DNA of 8,444 nucleotides. Origin: Nocardioidaceae bacterium. GTDB lineage: Bacteria; Actinomycetota; Actinomycetes; Propionibacteriales; Nocardioidaceae. The translations under genes were made by a program, and so were the position numbers. The DNA is taken from assembly GCA_025966335.1 (NCBI GenBank), contig JAICRS010000126.1:1-8444 (forward strand), written 5' to 3'. This document shows positions 1-5,701 of this stretch, one piece after another. Position 1 is the first letter of the stretch. The number at the start of each line of letters is the position of its first letter. The notes beneath the pieces are model-generated. The model did not search any database and was not told the origin of the DNA. It worked only from the letters and a program-made list of their open reading frames with translations.

Positions 1-586
1 CACCACCGGTCCCGGTGTGCGCGATCAGGGTCAGCACCAGGTCCTTGGCGGTGACGCCCGCGGGCAGCGACCCGTTCACGGTGACCGCCATCGTCTTCGG
101 CTTGGCCTGCATCAGGGTCTGCGTGGCAAGCACGTGCTCGACCTCGCTGGTGCCGATCCCGAACGCGATCGCCCCGAACGCGCCGTGGGTCGAGGTGTGC
201 GAGTCACCGCACACGATCGTCATTCCGGGCTGGGTCAGCCCGAGCTGCGGGCCGATGATGTGCACAATCCCCTGCTCCACGTCACCGAGCGAGTGCAGGC
301 GTACGCCGAACTCCTCGGCGTTCTTGCGCAACGTCTCCACCTGAGTGCGCGAGACCGGGTCCGCAATGGGCTTGTCGATGTCGAGGGTCGGGACGTTGTG
401 GTCCTCGGTGGCCAAGGTCAGGTCAGGCCTGCGTACCGTCCGGCCGGCCAGCCGGAGCCCTTCGAAGGCCTGCGGCGAGGTGACCTCGTGAATGAGGTGA
501 AGGTCGATGAACAGGAGGTCCGGTTCTCCTGGCGCGCTGCGGACGACGTGCTCGTCCCATACCTTCTCTGCAAGGGTCTTGCCCAT
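1..586 (-). CDS. leuC: 3-isopropylmalate dehydratase large subunit (5' part)
   Basis: LeuC, with LeuD, isomerises 2-isopropylmalate to 3-isopropylmalate in cytoplasmic leucine biosynthesis; it is a [4Fe-4S] aconitase-family enzyme. The visible 195 residues begin MGKTLAEKVWDEH and contain the family segments LFIDLHLIHEVTSPQAFEGL, TEDHNVPT and GDSHTSTHGAFGAIAFGIGT, which make the assignment firm. The cluster-binding cysteines lie further downstream in the family and are beyond the left edge, so they cannot be checked. The ATG at 586-584 was chosen because GAAGGAG lies about 8 nt upstream of it; the nearby ATG at 593 is out of frame. The gene runs divergently from ndgR across a 68-bp gap. In Streptomyces the NdgR/AreB regulator acts on leuCD, and leuD normally follows leuC; here it would lie outside the window. 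Confidence 0.97.
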   Translation of the reverse strand, partial: MGKTLAEKVWDEHVVRSAPGEPDLLFIDLHLIHEVTSPQAFEGLRLAGRTVRRPDLTLATEDHNVPTLDIDKPIADPVSRTQVETLRKNAEEFGVRLHSLGDVEQGIVHIIGPQLGLTQPGMTIVCGDSHTSTHGAFGAIAFGIGTSEVEHVLATQTLMQAKPKTMAVTVNGSLPAGVTAKDLVLTLIAHTGTGG

Positions 587-619
587 TGCCCATCTCCTTC
601 ACTGAACCGGTCTACCGAC

Positions 620-654
620 TTGCATCCCAGGATGCGAGACGGCAATATTGGAAT
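620..654 (+). promoter_or_regulatory. Probable ndgR promoter, leaderless transcript
   Basis: TTGCAT (620-625) is followed after 17 nt by CAATAT (643-648), which ends 6 nt before the ATG at 655. That spacing would put transcription start on or next to the start codon. No Shine-Dalgarno sequence precedes this ATG, which agrees with leaderless translation, common in actinomycetes. Both boxes are weak matches to consensus, so the call rests on spacing and the missing ribosome site. Confidence 0.4.
622..635. promoter_or_regulatory. Palindrome in the leuC-ndgR gap, probable NdgR operator
   Basis: GCATCC-CA-GGATGC is a perfect 6-bp inverted repeat with a 2-nt centre, in the middle of the 68-bp divergent gap. 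It overlaps the proposed -35 box and spacer of the ndgR promoter and lies upstream of leuC. IclR-family regulators often bind short palindromes in divergent promoters and repress themselves. That NdgR binds exactly this repeat is inference. No convincing -35/-10 pair was found for leuC itself. Confidence 0.5.
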
Positions 655-1374
655 ATGGACAACTCTAGCGGAGTCGGCGTGCTCGACAAAGCCGCCCTGG
701 TTCTTGCTGCCCTGGAGTCCGGACCGGCCACTCTCGCGGGGCTGGTCGCCGGCACCGGCCTGGCCAGACCGACGGCCCACCGGCTCGCGGTGGCGCTCGA
801 GCATCACCGACTGGTTGCCCGCGACATGCAGGGCCGGTTCGTGCTCGGGCCTCGGCTCTCGGAGCTCTCGGCGGCCGCCGGCGAGGACCGGCTGCTCGCG
901 GCGGCGGGGCCGGTCCTGGCCCGGCTGCGCGACATCACCGGGGAGTCCGCCCAGCTGTGGCGCCGACAGGGTGAGTACCGCGTCTGCGTCGCCGCCGCGG
1001 AGCGCCCCTCCGGCCTGCGCGACACGATCCCGGTCGGCTCGCAGGTGAGCATGCGCGCCGGCTCCGCCGCCCAGATCCTGCTCGCCTGGGAGGACCCGGA
1101 GCGGATGCACCGCGGGTTGCAGAACGCCGCGTTCTCCGCAACCGCGCTGGCCGGCATCCGTCGCCGCGGATGGGCACAGTCCGTGGGTGAGCGGGAGCAG
1201 GGCGTGGCCTCGGTGTCGGCACCGGTGCGCTCCCCCTCCGGCAAGATCATCGCCGCGGTCTCCGTGTCCGGGCCGCTGGAACGGCTGTCCCGTCAGCCCG
1301 GCCGGATGCACGCGCCCGCCGTACTCGCCGCGGCCGAACGGCTCTCGGAGTCGCTGCGCCGCGCTGCCGAGTAG
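655..1374 (+). CDS. ndgR: IclR-family transcriptional regulator NdgR/AreB
   Basis: This cytoplasmic DNA-binding regulator has 239 residues. An N-terminal winged helix-turn-helix (about residues 11-60) has its recognition region around LARPTAHRLAVALEHHRLV (36-54). An IclR effector-binding domain follows (about 75-235), with the signatures GESAQLWRRQG, AGSAAQILLAW and GVASVSAPV. The opening MDNSSGVGVLDKAALVLAALESG matches my recollection of Streptomyces NdgR/AreB almost residue for residue. That protein regulates leuCD and other amino-acid genes, and the divergent leuC neighbour supports orthology. The ATG at 655 was preferred over the reading frame's earlier ATG at 586 because it gives the family N-terminus. 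A GTG at 679, preceded by GGAG, is an alternative start that would trim eight residues. Autoregulation through the palindrome at 622-635 is likely but inferred. Confidence 0.93.
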   Translation: MDNSSGVGVLDKAALVLAALESGPATLAGLVAGTGLARPTAHRLAVALEHHRLVARDMQGRFVLGPRLSELSAAAGEDRLLAAAGPVLARLRDITGESAQLWRRQGEYRVCVAAAERPSGLRDTIPVGSQVSMRAGSAAQILLAWEDPERMHRGLQNAAFSATALAGIRRRGWAQSVGEREQGVASVSAPVRSPSGKIIAAVSVSGPLERLSRQPGRMHAPAVLAAAERLSESLRRAAE

Positions 1375-1394
1375 GCACAGCCGATCTACGAGCG

Positions 1395-1416
1395 GGAGCC
1401 GGCGGGCGCCGGATCC
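1395..1416 (+). terminator. GC-rich hairpin after ndgR, possible terminator
   Basis: GGAGCCGGC and GCCGGATCC can pair as a 9-bp stem with one mismatch around a GGGC loop, starting 21 nt after the ndgR stop. No T tract follows, so if it terminates it is of the T-less type reported in actinomycetes. A chance hairpin in GC-rich DNA is possible. Confidence 0.35.
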
Positions 1417-1461
1417 AGGAAATCGGGGATCTCGCGGGTGGGGCCGTGAAACCATCACCTC

Positions 1462-1995
1462 GTGAAGCGATCGAGAACGGCCCTCATGACCCTGGCCGCG
1501 GCTGCGGCCTCGCTGTTCGCCTCCCCCGCCTTCGCGGCGCAGGTGACGGTGCAGGATCCCGGCGGTGACGCGGCGAACCGGGGCCTCGACATCACCCGCG
1601 TCACGGTGCGCAACCTGGACCACTCGGTCGTGGTCAAGGTGCGCTTCGTGGAGTCGGTGCGCGGAGACCTGATCGTGAGCATCGACCCTCGCAGGGCTAG
1701 GGGACTGCGGCTCGTGAGCGAGTACCGCCCGGGCGGACAGACGAACAACGCCGTCATCGCCGGCGCTTTCACGGACAAGGGAGGCTCGGAAGAGCCCAAG
1801 ACCTTGGCCTGTCGAGGGTTCCGGGTCAACTGGCGTTCTGATGCCCCGGTGGCCACCGTACGAATGCCGTCACGGTGTCTCCACGGCGGCGACTACGGCG
1901 CGATCCGGTTTGCGGTGCTCACCGAGAGGGGCGGCGACTCGGACTACACGCCGGAGACGAGGAGCGGCGCGAGCCGGTGGATCCCGCGCGGCTAG
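1462..1995 (+). CDS. Small exported protein of unknown function
   Basis: This encodes 177 residues starting at GTG. The N-terminus is a classical Sec signal peptide: positive MKRSR, a hydrophobic alanine-rich core (6-20) and an AFA cleavage site, probably after residue 25. The mature part of about 152 residues is rich in alternating beta-type sequence, for example GLDITRVTVRN (41-51) and HSVVVKVRFVES (54-65), so a secreted beta-sandwich fold is plausible. Two cysteines, C117 and C139, are the only ones in the mature chain and could form a disulfide. There is no lipobox, no LPXTG anchor and no further membrane segment. I do not recognise a named family; I recall similar 'DxxGD...LDIT.V.V.N' secreted proteins as common in actinomycetes. 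No strong ribosome site precedes the GTG, so the start is set mainly by the signal peptide. Confidence 0.8.
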   Translation: MKRSRTALMTLAAAAASLFASPAFAAQVTVQDPGGDAANRGLDITRVTVRNLDHSVVVKVRFVESVRGDLIVSIDPRRARGLRLVSEYRPGGQTNNAVIAGAFTDKGGSEEPKTLACRGFRVNWRSDAPVATVRMPSRCLHGGDYGAIRFAVLTERGGDSDYTPETRSGASRWIPRG

Positions 1996-2019
1996 GCCGG
2001 ACCTGGCCCGAACACCGCC

Positions 2020-2235
2020 TCAGTGGTCGTAGCCAGCATGGTCGGGCGGGGTCTCGTACTCCGCCCGCCAGCTGATGAACTTGACCGCCCAACGGGGGCC
2101 CGCTGTGTCGGGCATCTCCTCCCACCGCTCGAGTGCCTCCAGAAGCTTGCGCGCAGCCTGGATCTGGTCCGGTCCGGGCGGATGGAAGCGGCGGACCGTG
2201 CGCTCCCAGTCTCGGTAGAAGAAGAGGCGCTCCAT
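2020..2235 (-). CDS. Small 71-residue protein of unknown function
   Basis: The frame starts MERLFFYRDWERTVRRF and ends YETPPDHAGYDH. It is a charged, soluble protein with four tryptophans, an aromatic-rich start and a predicted helix around QIQAARKLLEALERWEE (24-40). Codon third positions are strongly G/C, as in the neighbouring genes, and the composition is protein-like. The competing frame through this stretch is low-complexity Ser/Arg/Pro. The ATG at 2235 lacks a good ribosome site; a GGGAGG lies about 20 nt upstream, which is too far. The open frame continues upstream, but that part is antisense to the better-supported membrane gene. The gene lies 74 nt downstream of that membrane gene on the same strand, so co-transcription under the same MerR-type promoter is likely. 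No family recognised. Confidence 0.6.
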   Translation of the reverse strand: MERLFFYRDWERTVRRFHPPGPDQIQAARKLLEALERWEEMPDTAGPRWAVKFISWRAEYETPPDHAGYDH

Positions 2236-2309
2236 ACCGGGGCACCGGAGCGGACCTCCCTCATGTCCTCGAAGATAGACCGTCCGCTGCCGGGATGCGG
2301 CGACTTCAC

Positions 2310-2732
2310 TCAGCCGGCGGTCAGCAGTCCGATCCCGAGGCTGACCAGGCCGGCAGCAAGGACGAACGCACCCACGAAGACCAGCGCGATCAGCCCGTTC
2401 GGTCGCTCCCGGCCGTTGCCCATCGAGGAGAAGAAGAAGCCGGCCGGCATCAGCAACGCAGCCACGGCGACGCCGCTGCGAGACAGCCAGTCGATGAAGC
2501 CTGACTGTGTGGTGGAGTCCGCGAGCACCTGGCACACCAGCGCGAGGATCAGCAGCACACCGGCGTGCGCATGACCGGCGCGCGCGAACGAGATCTGGAA
2601 CGGGGTCGCGCCGGCGCCGCCACGGACCAGCTTGACCATGTACATGCCACCGGTCTCGACGGTGACGAGCGCCAGCAGCAGGATGCCGGCGAGCTGCCGG
2701 GAGTCGGCCGAGAGGGCAAGACTCGTTTCCAT
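2310..2732 (-). CDS. Four-helix integral membrane protein, unknown function
   Basis: This is a 140-residue protein with four likely membrane helices at about 14-34, 55-73, 84-104 and 113-137. The most distinctive segment is FARAGHAHAGVLLIL (49-63), which places two histidines (H54, H56) at the start of helix 2. A further polar stretch, SSMGNGRERPNG (102-113), joins helices 3 and 4. The ATG at 2732 was chosen because AAAGGAG lies 6 nt upstream; an earlier ATG at 2759 lacks this. It is divergent from a MerR-type regulator, and the shared gap contains a MerR-style promoter facing this gene, so it is probably the regulator's main target. I recall proteins with a GHAHAG segment beside MerR genes in other actinomycetes but know no assigned function. 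Transport, stress sensing or quinone/haem binding are all only possibilities. Confidence 0.82.
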   Translation of the reverse strand: METSLALSADSRQLAGILLLALVTVETGGMYMVKLVRGGAGATPFQISFARAGHAHAGVLLILALVCQVLADSTTQSGFIDWLSRSGVAVAALLMPAGFFFSSMGNGRERPNGLIALVFVGAFVLAAGLVSLGIGLLTAG

Positions 2733-2743
2733 GTTCGGCTCCT

Positions 2744-2787
2744 TTAGATAGTTCAACACTCCAATATTGGACAGTAACGCTATCTAA
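2744..2787. repeat. Nested dyad in the merR/membrane-protein gap
   Basis: TTAGATAG (2744-2751) and CTATCTAA (2780-2787) form a perfect 8-bp inverted repeat. Exactly at its centre is a second perfect palindrome, CCAATATTGG (2761-2770); both centre on 2765.5. The 9-nt linkers on the two sides are not symmetric. Each outer arm carries TATCTA reading outward. On the plus strand this lies 8 nt before the merR ATG and could be its -10 box. Likely role: operator shared by the two divergent genes. Confidence 0.6.
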
Positions 2788-2793
2788 TGTCAA
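2763..2793 (-). promoter_or_regulatory. MerR-type promoter for the membrane protein gene
   Basis: On the minus strand TTGACA (2793-2788), a perfect -35 consensus, is followed after 19 nt by AATATT (2768-2763, 4 of 6 matches to TATAAT). A 19-bp spacer is the hallmark of promoters that MerR-family activators untwist. Inside it sits an imperfect dyad, TTAGATAG-N5-CTGTCCAA (6 of 8 positions symmetric). Transcription would start near 2756, leaving a leader that includes the AAAGGAG ribosome site. The divergent merR gene supports this reading. Confidence 0.6.
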
Positions 2794-2794
2794 C

Positions 2795-3427
2795 ATGATT
2801 CCCATGTGGATGTCGGAGCTGTCACAGCGCAGCGGCCTGCCGGTCGCGACGATCAAGTTCTACCTGCGCGAGGGCATGTTGCCCCCGGGCACGGCGACGG
2901 GGGCAACCCGCGCGCACTACGACGAGACACATCTACGCCGGCTCCGGCTGATCCGGGCCCTCGTCGTGGTCGCCGCGCTGCGGCTCGAGGATGTCCGCAC
3001 GATCCTCGCCGCCGTCGACGACGAGTCACTGACCCTGCACGAGGTGGTCGGCGCCGCGCACACCAGGCTGTCCGCGACCGACGCGTCCTCCCCCGCCAGC
3101 TCAGAAGCCCGGGCGCGGGTCGACGCGCTCGTGCGGAGAAAGCGGTGGCGGCTGGCCACCGACAGCCCGCACCGAGAGGCCCTGGCGAAGGGGCTCGACG
3201 CGCTGTCCTCACTCGACCAGCCGGTCAGCGACGACCTGCTCGACGAGTACGCCGCAGCGATGGGTCCGATCGCGCGGCGCGAGGTGGGATCGGTCGTCGG
3301 CGAGGCTCCGGCGACAGCCACCGAACGCGCCGTCGTAGGCACCGTGCTGCTCGAACCGGTGCTGCTCACCATCCGCCGGATGGCGCACGAACACGTGTCG
3401 GCAGGCAGGCTGGGCCGCAAGTCGTAG
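2795..3427 (+). CDS. MerR-family transcriptional regulator
   Basis: This encodes 210 residues. The N-terminal MerR winged helix-turn-helix spans about residues 4-74: MSELSQRSGLPVATIKFYLR (helix-turn-helix), EGMLPPG, then the wing and HYDETHLRRLRLIRALV. A short coiled linker leads to a C-terminal region of about 100 residues with no recognised domain. The protein contains no cysteine at all, so it cannot be a metal or thiol sensor of the classic MerR/SoxR/ZntR type; a small hydrophobic ligand is more likely. ATGs at 2795, 2804 and 2810 are all in frame. The first is listed because TATCTA at 2781-2786 would start a leaderless message close to it, and none of the three has a ribosome site. The divergent membrane gene with its 19-bp-spacer promoter is the probable target. 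The end is convergent with ogt, 6 nt apart. Confidence 0.88.
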   Translation: MIPMWMSELSQRSGLPVATIKFYLREGMLPPGTATGATRAHYDETHLRRLRLIRALVVVAALRLEDVRTILAAVDDESLTLHEVVGAAHTRLSATDASSPASSEARARVDALVRRKRWRLATDSPHREALAKGLDALSSLDQPVSDDLLDEYAAAMGPIARREVGSVVGEAPATATERAVVGTVLLEPVLLTIRRMAHEHVSAGRLGRKS

Positions 3428-3433
3428 AACGGC

Positions 3434-3958
3434 CTAGAACAGCGCGTCCTGCTCCAGGTCGAGCAGGGTCTGCTTGCGCTCGACCCCGCCCGCGTAGCCG
3501 GTCAGGGTGCCGTTTGCACCCACCACCCGGTGGCAGGGAACCACGATCGGAATCGGGTTGCGCCCGTTGGCCAGCCCGACCGCCCGGGACGCGGCGAGGC
3601 TCTTGCCCAGTCGTCCGGCGATCTCGCCGTAGGAGGCGGTCTCTCCGTAGCCGATCAGCTTCAGCTGGTCCCACACCAGCACCTGGAACGGGGTGCCGGC
3701 CGGGTCCAGCGGAAGATCGAACTCCTTGAGGTCGCGGTCGAAGTAAGCGCGAAGCTGGCGCACCGCCTCGATCAGCAGCGGGTCGGCGTCATCGCGCTCC
3801 CCCACCACCCGGCCCGCCGACACCGCGGCTGCGCGGCTGATCGAGGACGCCTTCGACGGGCTTGCCGGCTGGGTCCCGGTGTACTCGATCGCGGTGATGG
3901 CGGTGCGGTTCGCGACGATCCGCAGCGTTCCGACCGGTGATTCCATGGACGTCCACAT
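3434..3958 (-). CDS. ogt: Methylated-DNA--protein-cysteine methyltransferase
   Basis: This suicide repair protein moves the alkyl group from O6-alkylguanine (and more slowly O4-alkylthymine) onto its own cysteine. It has 174 residues. The active-site motif is PCHR with C142, inside PIPIVVPCHRVVGANG. The upstream DNA-binding region GTPFQVLVW...YGETASYGEIA (88-114) and the 'ASRAVGLANGRNP' segment (123-135) are typical. A longer-than-usual, Ser/Ala-rich linker occupies about residues 28-57 of the N-terminal domain. The ATG at 3958 has AAGGAG 11 nt upstream and starts 5 nt after the stop of alkA. A GTG at 3967 would overlap that stop by 4 nt but sits only 2 nt from the ribosome site. The gene is the second in an operon with the Ada-AlkA fusion, the same order as Rv1317c-ogt in Mycobacterium tuberculosis. 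Confidence 0.95.
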   Translation of the reverse strand: MWTSMESPVGTLRIVANRTAITAIEYTGTQPASPSKASSISRAAAVSAGRVVGERDDADPLLIEAVRQLRAYFDRDLKEFDLPLDPAGTPFQVLVWDQLKLIGYGETASYGEIAGRLGKSLAASRAVGLANGRNPIPIVVPCHRVVGANGTLTGYAGGVERKQTLLDLEQDALF

Positions 3959-3963
3959 CGTGC

Positions 3964-5457
3964 TCACTTCTCCTTCGGGGTCAACGAGGCCCACAGGTGC
4001 ATCTGGGCATAGGAACGCCAGGGGCGCCAGGCCTGGCTCAGCTGGTCGGCATGCCGGGGGTCCTCACCGAGCAGCACCAGCGCGTTGCGCACACCGACGT
4101 CGGTGGGCAGGAACACGTCCGGGTCACCGAGCGCCCGCATCGCGATGTAGTCGGCGGTCCAGGGTCCGATTCCCGGCAGGGCGAGCAGCGCAGCGCGTAC
4201 GTCGGAGCGGTCGGCGCTGCGGTCCAGCGGGATGTCCCCTGAGGCGAGCGCCGTGCACAGCACGTTGAGCGCGCGGCCCCGTGCCCGGGGCATCGGGATG
4301 TCCTCCGGCGCGACCTCCGCGAGCACCTCGGCCGACGGGAACAGGTGGGTGACCTGAGGCGGGTCGTCGGCCCCGACGTCGGCGGCACTGGCCGGCAGCT
4401 CTTCGCCGTACCGCTCCACGAGGAGACCTGCGAGAGTCCGGGCCCGGGCGACCGAGATCTGCTGGCCGAGCACCGCGCGGACCGCGATCTCGTGGCCGTC
4501 GACATGACCTGGCACCCGAAGCCCGGGCCGGTCACGCACCAGTCGGGCCAACCTCGGGTCCGCGGCGAGCTCGTCGTCGACGGCCACCGGGTCGCAGTCG
4601 GCATCCAGCATCCGTCGGCACCGCTCCACGGCGGCGGCGACGTCCCGCAGGTCGCACAGCCGCAGGGTGAGGTTCACGAACGCCGTCCGGGTCACGTCCT
4701 GCGCGAGCGGCACGGTGAGCCGGGCGGTGCCCTGGCCGTGCGGGAGCCGCAGGCTGCGCTCGTACCACCCGGGACCGGCCGCCTCGATGCCCGGCACGGC
4801 CCGGATCGCCAGGAACCCGATCAGGTGGTCGACCGCGAACGGCCGGCGCACCGCGAGCCGCAGCTCCACCTGGCCGGGTGACACGACGGGGGTCCGGTGC
4901 CGGCCGCGGAGCTGGCTCGGTGAGCTGGCGTAGACCTCGCGAATCGTGTCGTTGAACTGCCGGACGCTGGTGAACCCGGCCGCGAACGCGACGTCGGCGA
5001 ACGACATCGCGGTGGTCTCCACCAGGATCCGGGCGGTCTGTGCGCGCTTGGCACGGGCCAACGCCAGCGGCCCGGCTCCGACCTCGGCGGTCAGCAGCCG
5101 GGACAGGTGTCGGCTGGTGTAGCCCACCCGGTGGGCGAGCCCCTCGACGCCCTCGCGGTCCACGACACCGTCGGAGATCAGCCGCATCGCCCTGCCGGTC
5201 ACGTCCGCCGACACGTCCCAGTCCGGTGACCCGGGCGTCGCGTCCGGCAGGCAGCGCCGGCAGGCCCGGAAGCCCGCCCCCTGGGCGGCGGCCGCGGTGC
5301 GGAAGAACGTGACGTTCTTCTGGTGCGGAGTGGTCGCCGGGCAGGACGGGCGGCAGTAGATGCCGGTGGTCCGTACGCCGGTGTAGAAGACACCGTCGAA
5401 CCGACGGTCCCGGCTCTTCACCGCCCGGTAGCAGGCCTCGGTGTCCTCGATGTCCAT
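3964..5457 (-). CDS. alkA: Ada N-domain / AraC HTH / AlkA glycosylase fusion
   Basis: This 497-residue fusion regulates and carries out alkylation repair. Order of domains: an Ada metal-binding domain (about 5-75) with zinc cysteines C35, C39, C66 and C69 in GIYCRPSCPA and FRACRRC; an AraC-type helix-turn-helix (about 85-185, with FADVAFAAGFTSVRQFN); the AlkA N-terminal domain (about 195-310); and a HhH-GPD glycosylase domain (about 315-490) with LPGIGPWTADY and catalytic aspartate D453 in FLPTD. In Ada, one zinc cysteine accepts methyl from phosphotriesters, turning the protein into an activator; the AlkA part excises 3-methyladenine and related bases. Length and order match M. tuberculosis Rv1317c. 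The ATG at 5457 is 9 nt from GGAGG; an ATG at 5463, 3 nt from it, is possible and adds two residues. No classical E. coli-type Ada box was seen upstream. Confidence 0.93.
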   Translation of the reverse strand: MDIEDTEACYRAVKSRDRRFDGVFYTGVRTTGIYCRPSCPATTPHQKNVTFFRTAAAAQGAGFRACRRCLPDATPGSPDWDVSADVTGRAMRLISDGVVDREGVEGLAHRVGYTSRHLSRLLTAEVGAGPLALARAKRAQTARILVETTAMSFADVAFAAGFTSVRQFNDTIREVYASSPSQLRGRHRTPVVSPGQVELRLAVRRPFAVDHLIGFLAIRAVPGIEAAGPGWYERSLRLPHGQGTARLTVPLAQDVTRTAFVNLTLRLCDLRDVAAAVERCRRMLDADCDPVAVDDELAADPRLARLVRDRPGLRVPGHVDGHEIAVRAVLGQQISVARARTLAGLLVERYGEELPASAADVGADDPPQVTHLFPSAEVLAEVAPEDIPMPRARGRALNVLCTALASGDIPLDRSADRSDVRAALLALPGIGPWTADYIAMRALGDPDVFLPTDVGVRNALVLLGEDPRHADQLSQAWRPWRSYAQMHLWASLTPKEK

Positions 5458-5507
5458 GCCCATGATCCTCCCCCATCGGAGGAGCCAGTGCTAGCGGAAA
5501 TCGGACA

Positions 5508-5522
5508 CCGCCGCGACGGCGG
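5508..5522. other. GC-rich hairpin between alkA and the tRNA terminator
   Basis: CCGCCG-CGA-CGGCGG is a perfect 6-bp inverted repeat 45 nt upstream of the 5463 ATG of alkA and just past the tRNA-Glu terminator. It could be a back-up terminator for the tRNA transcript or an element of the alkA promoter region. No T tract follows on either strand. The alkA promoter itself could not be identified in the 65 nt available. Confidence 0.25.
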
Positions 5523-5528
5523 CTCCGG

Positions 5529-5561
5529 AAACAAGAAAGCCAGCCGTTGTGAACGACTGGC
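5529..5561 (-). terminator. Rho-independent terminator after tRNA-Glu
   Basis: On the minus strand GCCAGTCGTT and AACGGCTGGC pair over 10 bp (one G-U) around a CAC loop (5561-5539), followed by TTTCTTGTTT (5538-5529). It begins 8 nt after the encoded CCA of tRNA-Glu. This canonical structure ends the tRNA transcript and insulates alkA from read-through. Confidence 0.88.
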
Positions 5562-5569
5562 ATCTTTGG

Positions 5570-5645
5570 TGGTACCCCCGACCGGATTCGAACCGGCGCT
5601 ACCGCCTTGAGAGGGCGGCGTGCTAGGCCACTACACAACGGGGGC
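5570..5645 (-). tRNA. tRNA-Glu (anticodon CTC)
   Basis: This encodes a 76-nt molecule including the 3' CCA. The acceptor stem pairs GCCCCCG with CGGGGGT (first pair G-U), followed by discriminator A and CCA. The D stem is GTGT/GCAC. The anticodon stem is CCGCC/GGCGG with loop CTCTCAA, giving anticodon CTC, which reads GAG. The T arm is GCCGG-TTCGAAT-CCGGT. It lies downstream of gltX, the gene for its own synthetase. Confidence 0.97.
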
Positions 5646-5659
5646 CCGAGCGGGACGAG

Positions 5660-5689
5660 ACTCTAGCCAATACGCTGACCGGAGTCCAA
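5660..5689 (-). promoter_or_regulatory. Probable tRNA-Glu promoter
   Basis: On the minus strand TTGGAC (5689-5684), 18 nt of spacer and TAGAGT (5665-5660) end 14 nt before the tRNA-Glu 5' end. The start point would be near 5653, giving a leader of only a few bases. It lies wholly inside the 56-nt spacer between the two tRNA genes, so tRNA-Glu may be made independently as well as by read-through from tRNA-Gln. Confidence 0.45.
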
Positions 5690-5701
5690 TCACTGCTCTA
5701 G

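Noticed and set aside
587..654. Leucine leader peptide or T-box-like attenuator before leuC
   Set aside because: The gap is only 68 bp and holds no leucine-rich short frame or long leader structure.
418..1623. Long minus-strand open frame of 401 codons across ndgR
   Set aside because: It is antisense to ndgR and leuC, is Arg/Gly-rich, and has no recognisable domain; such frames are common in GC-rich DNA.
2020..2856. A 278-residue reading of the frame that ends in the small 71-residue protein
   Set aside because: Its upstream two-thirds overlaps the membrane gene in another frame on the same strand and the merR promoter. Only the last 71 residues have protein-like composition.
5570..5600. 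Possible integration site (att) at the 3' end of tRNA-Glu
   Set aside because: No second copy of the tRNA 3' end and no integrase were seen in the window.
4532..5638. 368-codon minus-strand frame overlapping alkA and tRNA-Glu
   Set aside because: It is a shadow of alkA, whose frame has full family motifs, and it runs into a tRNA gene.
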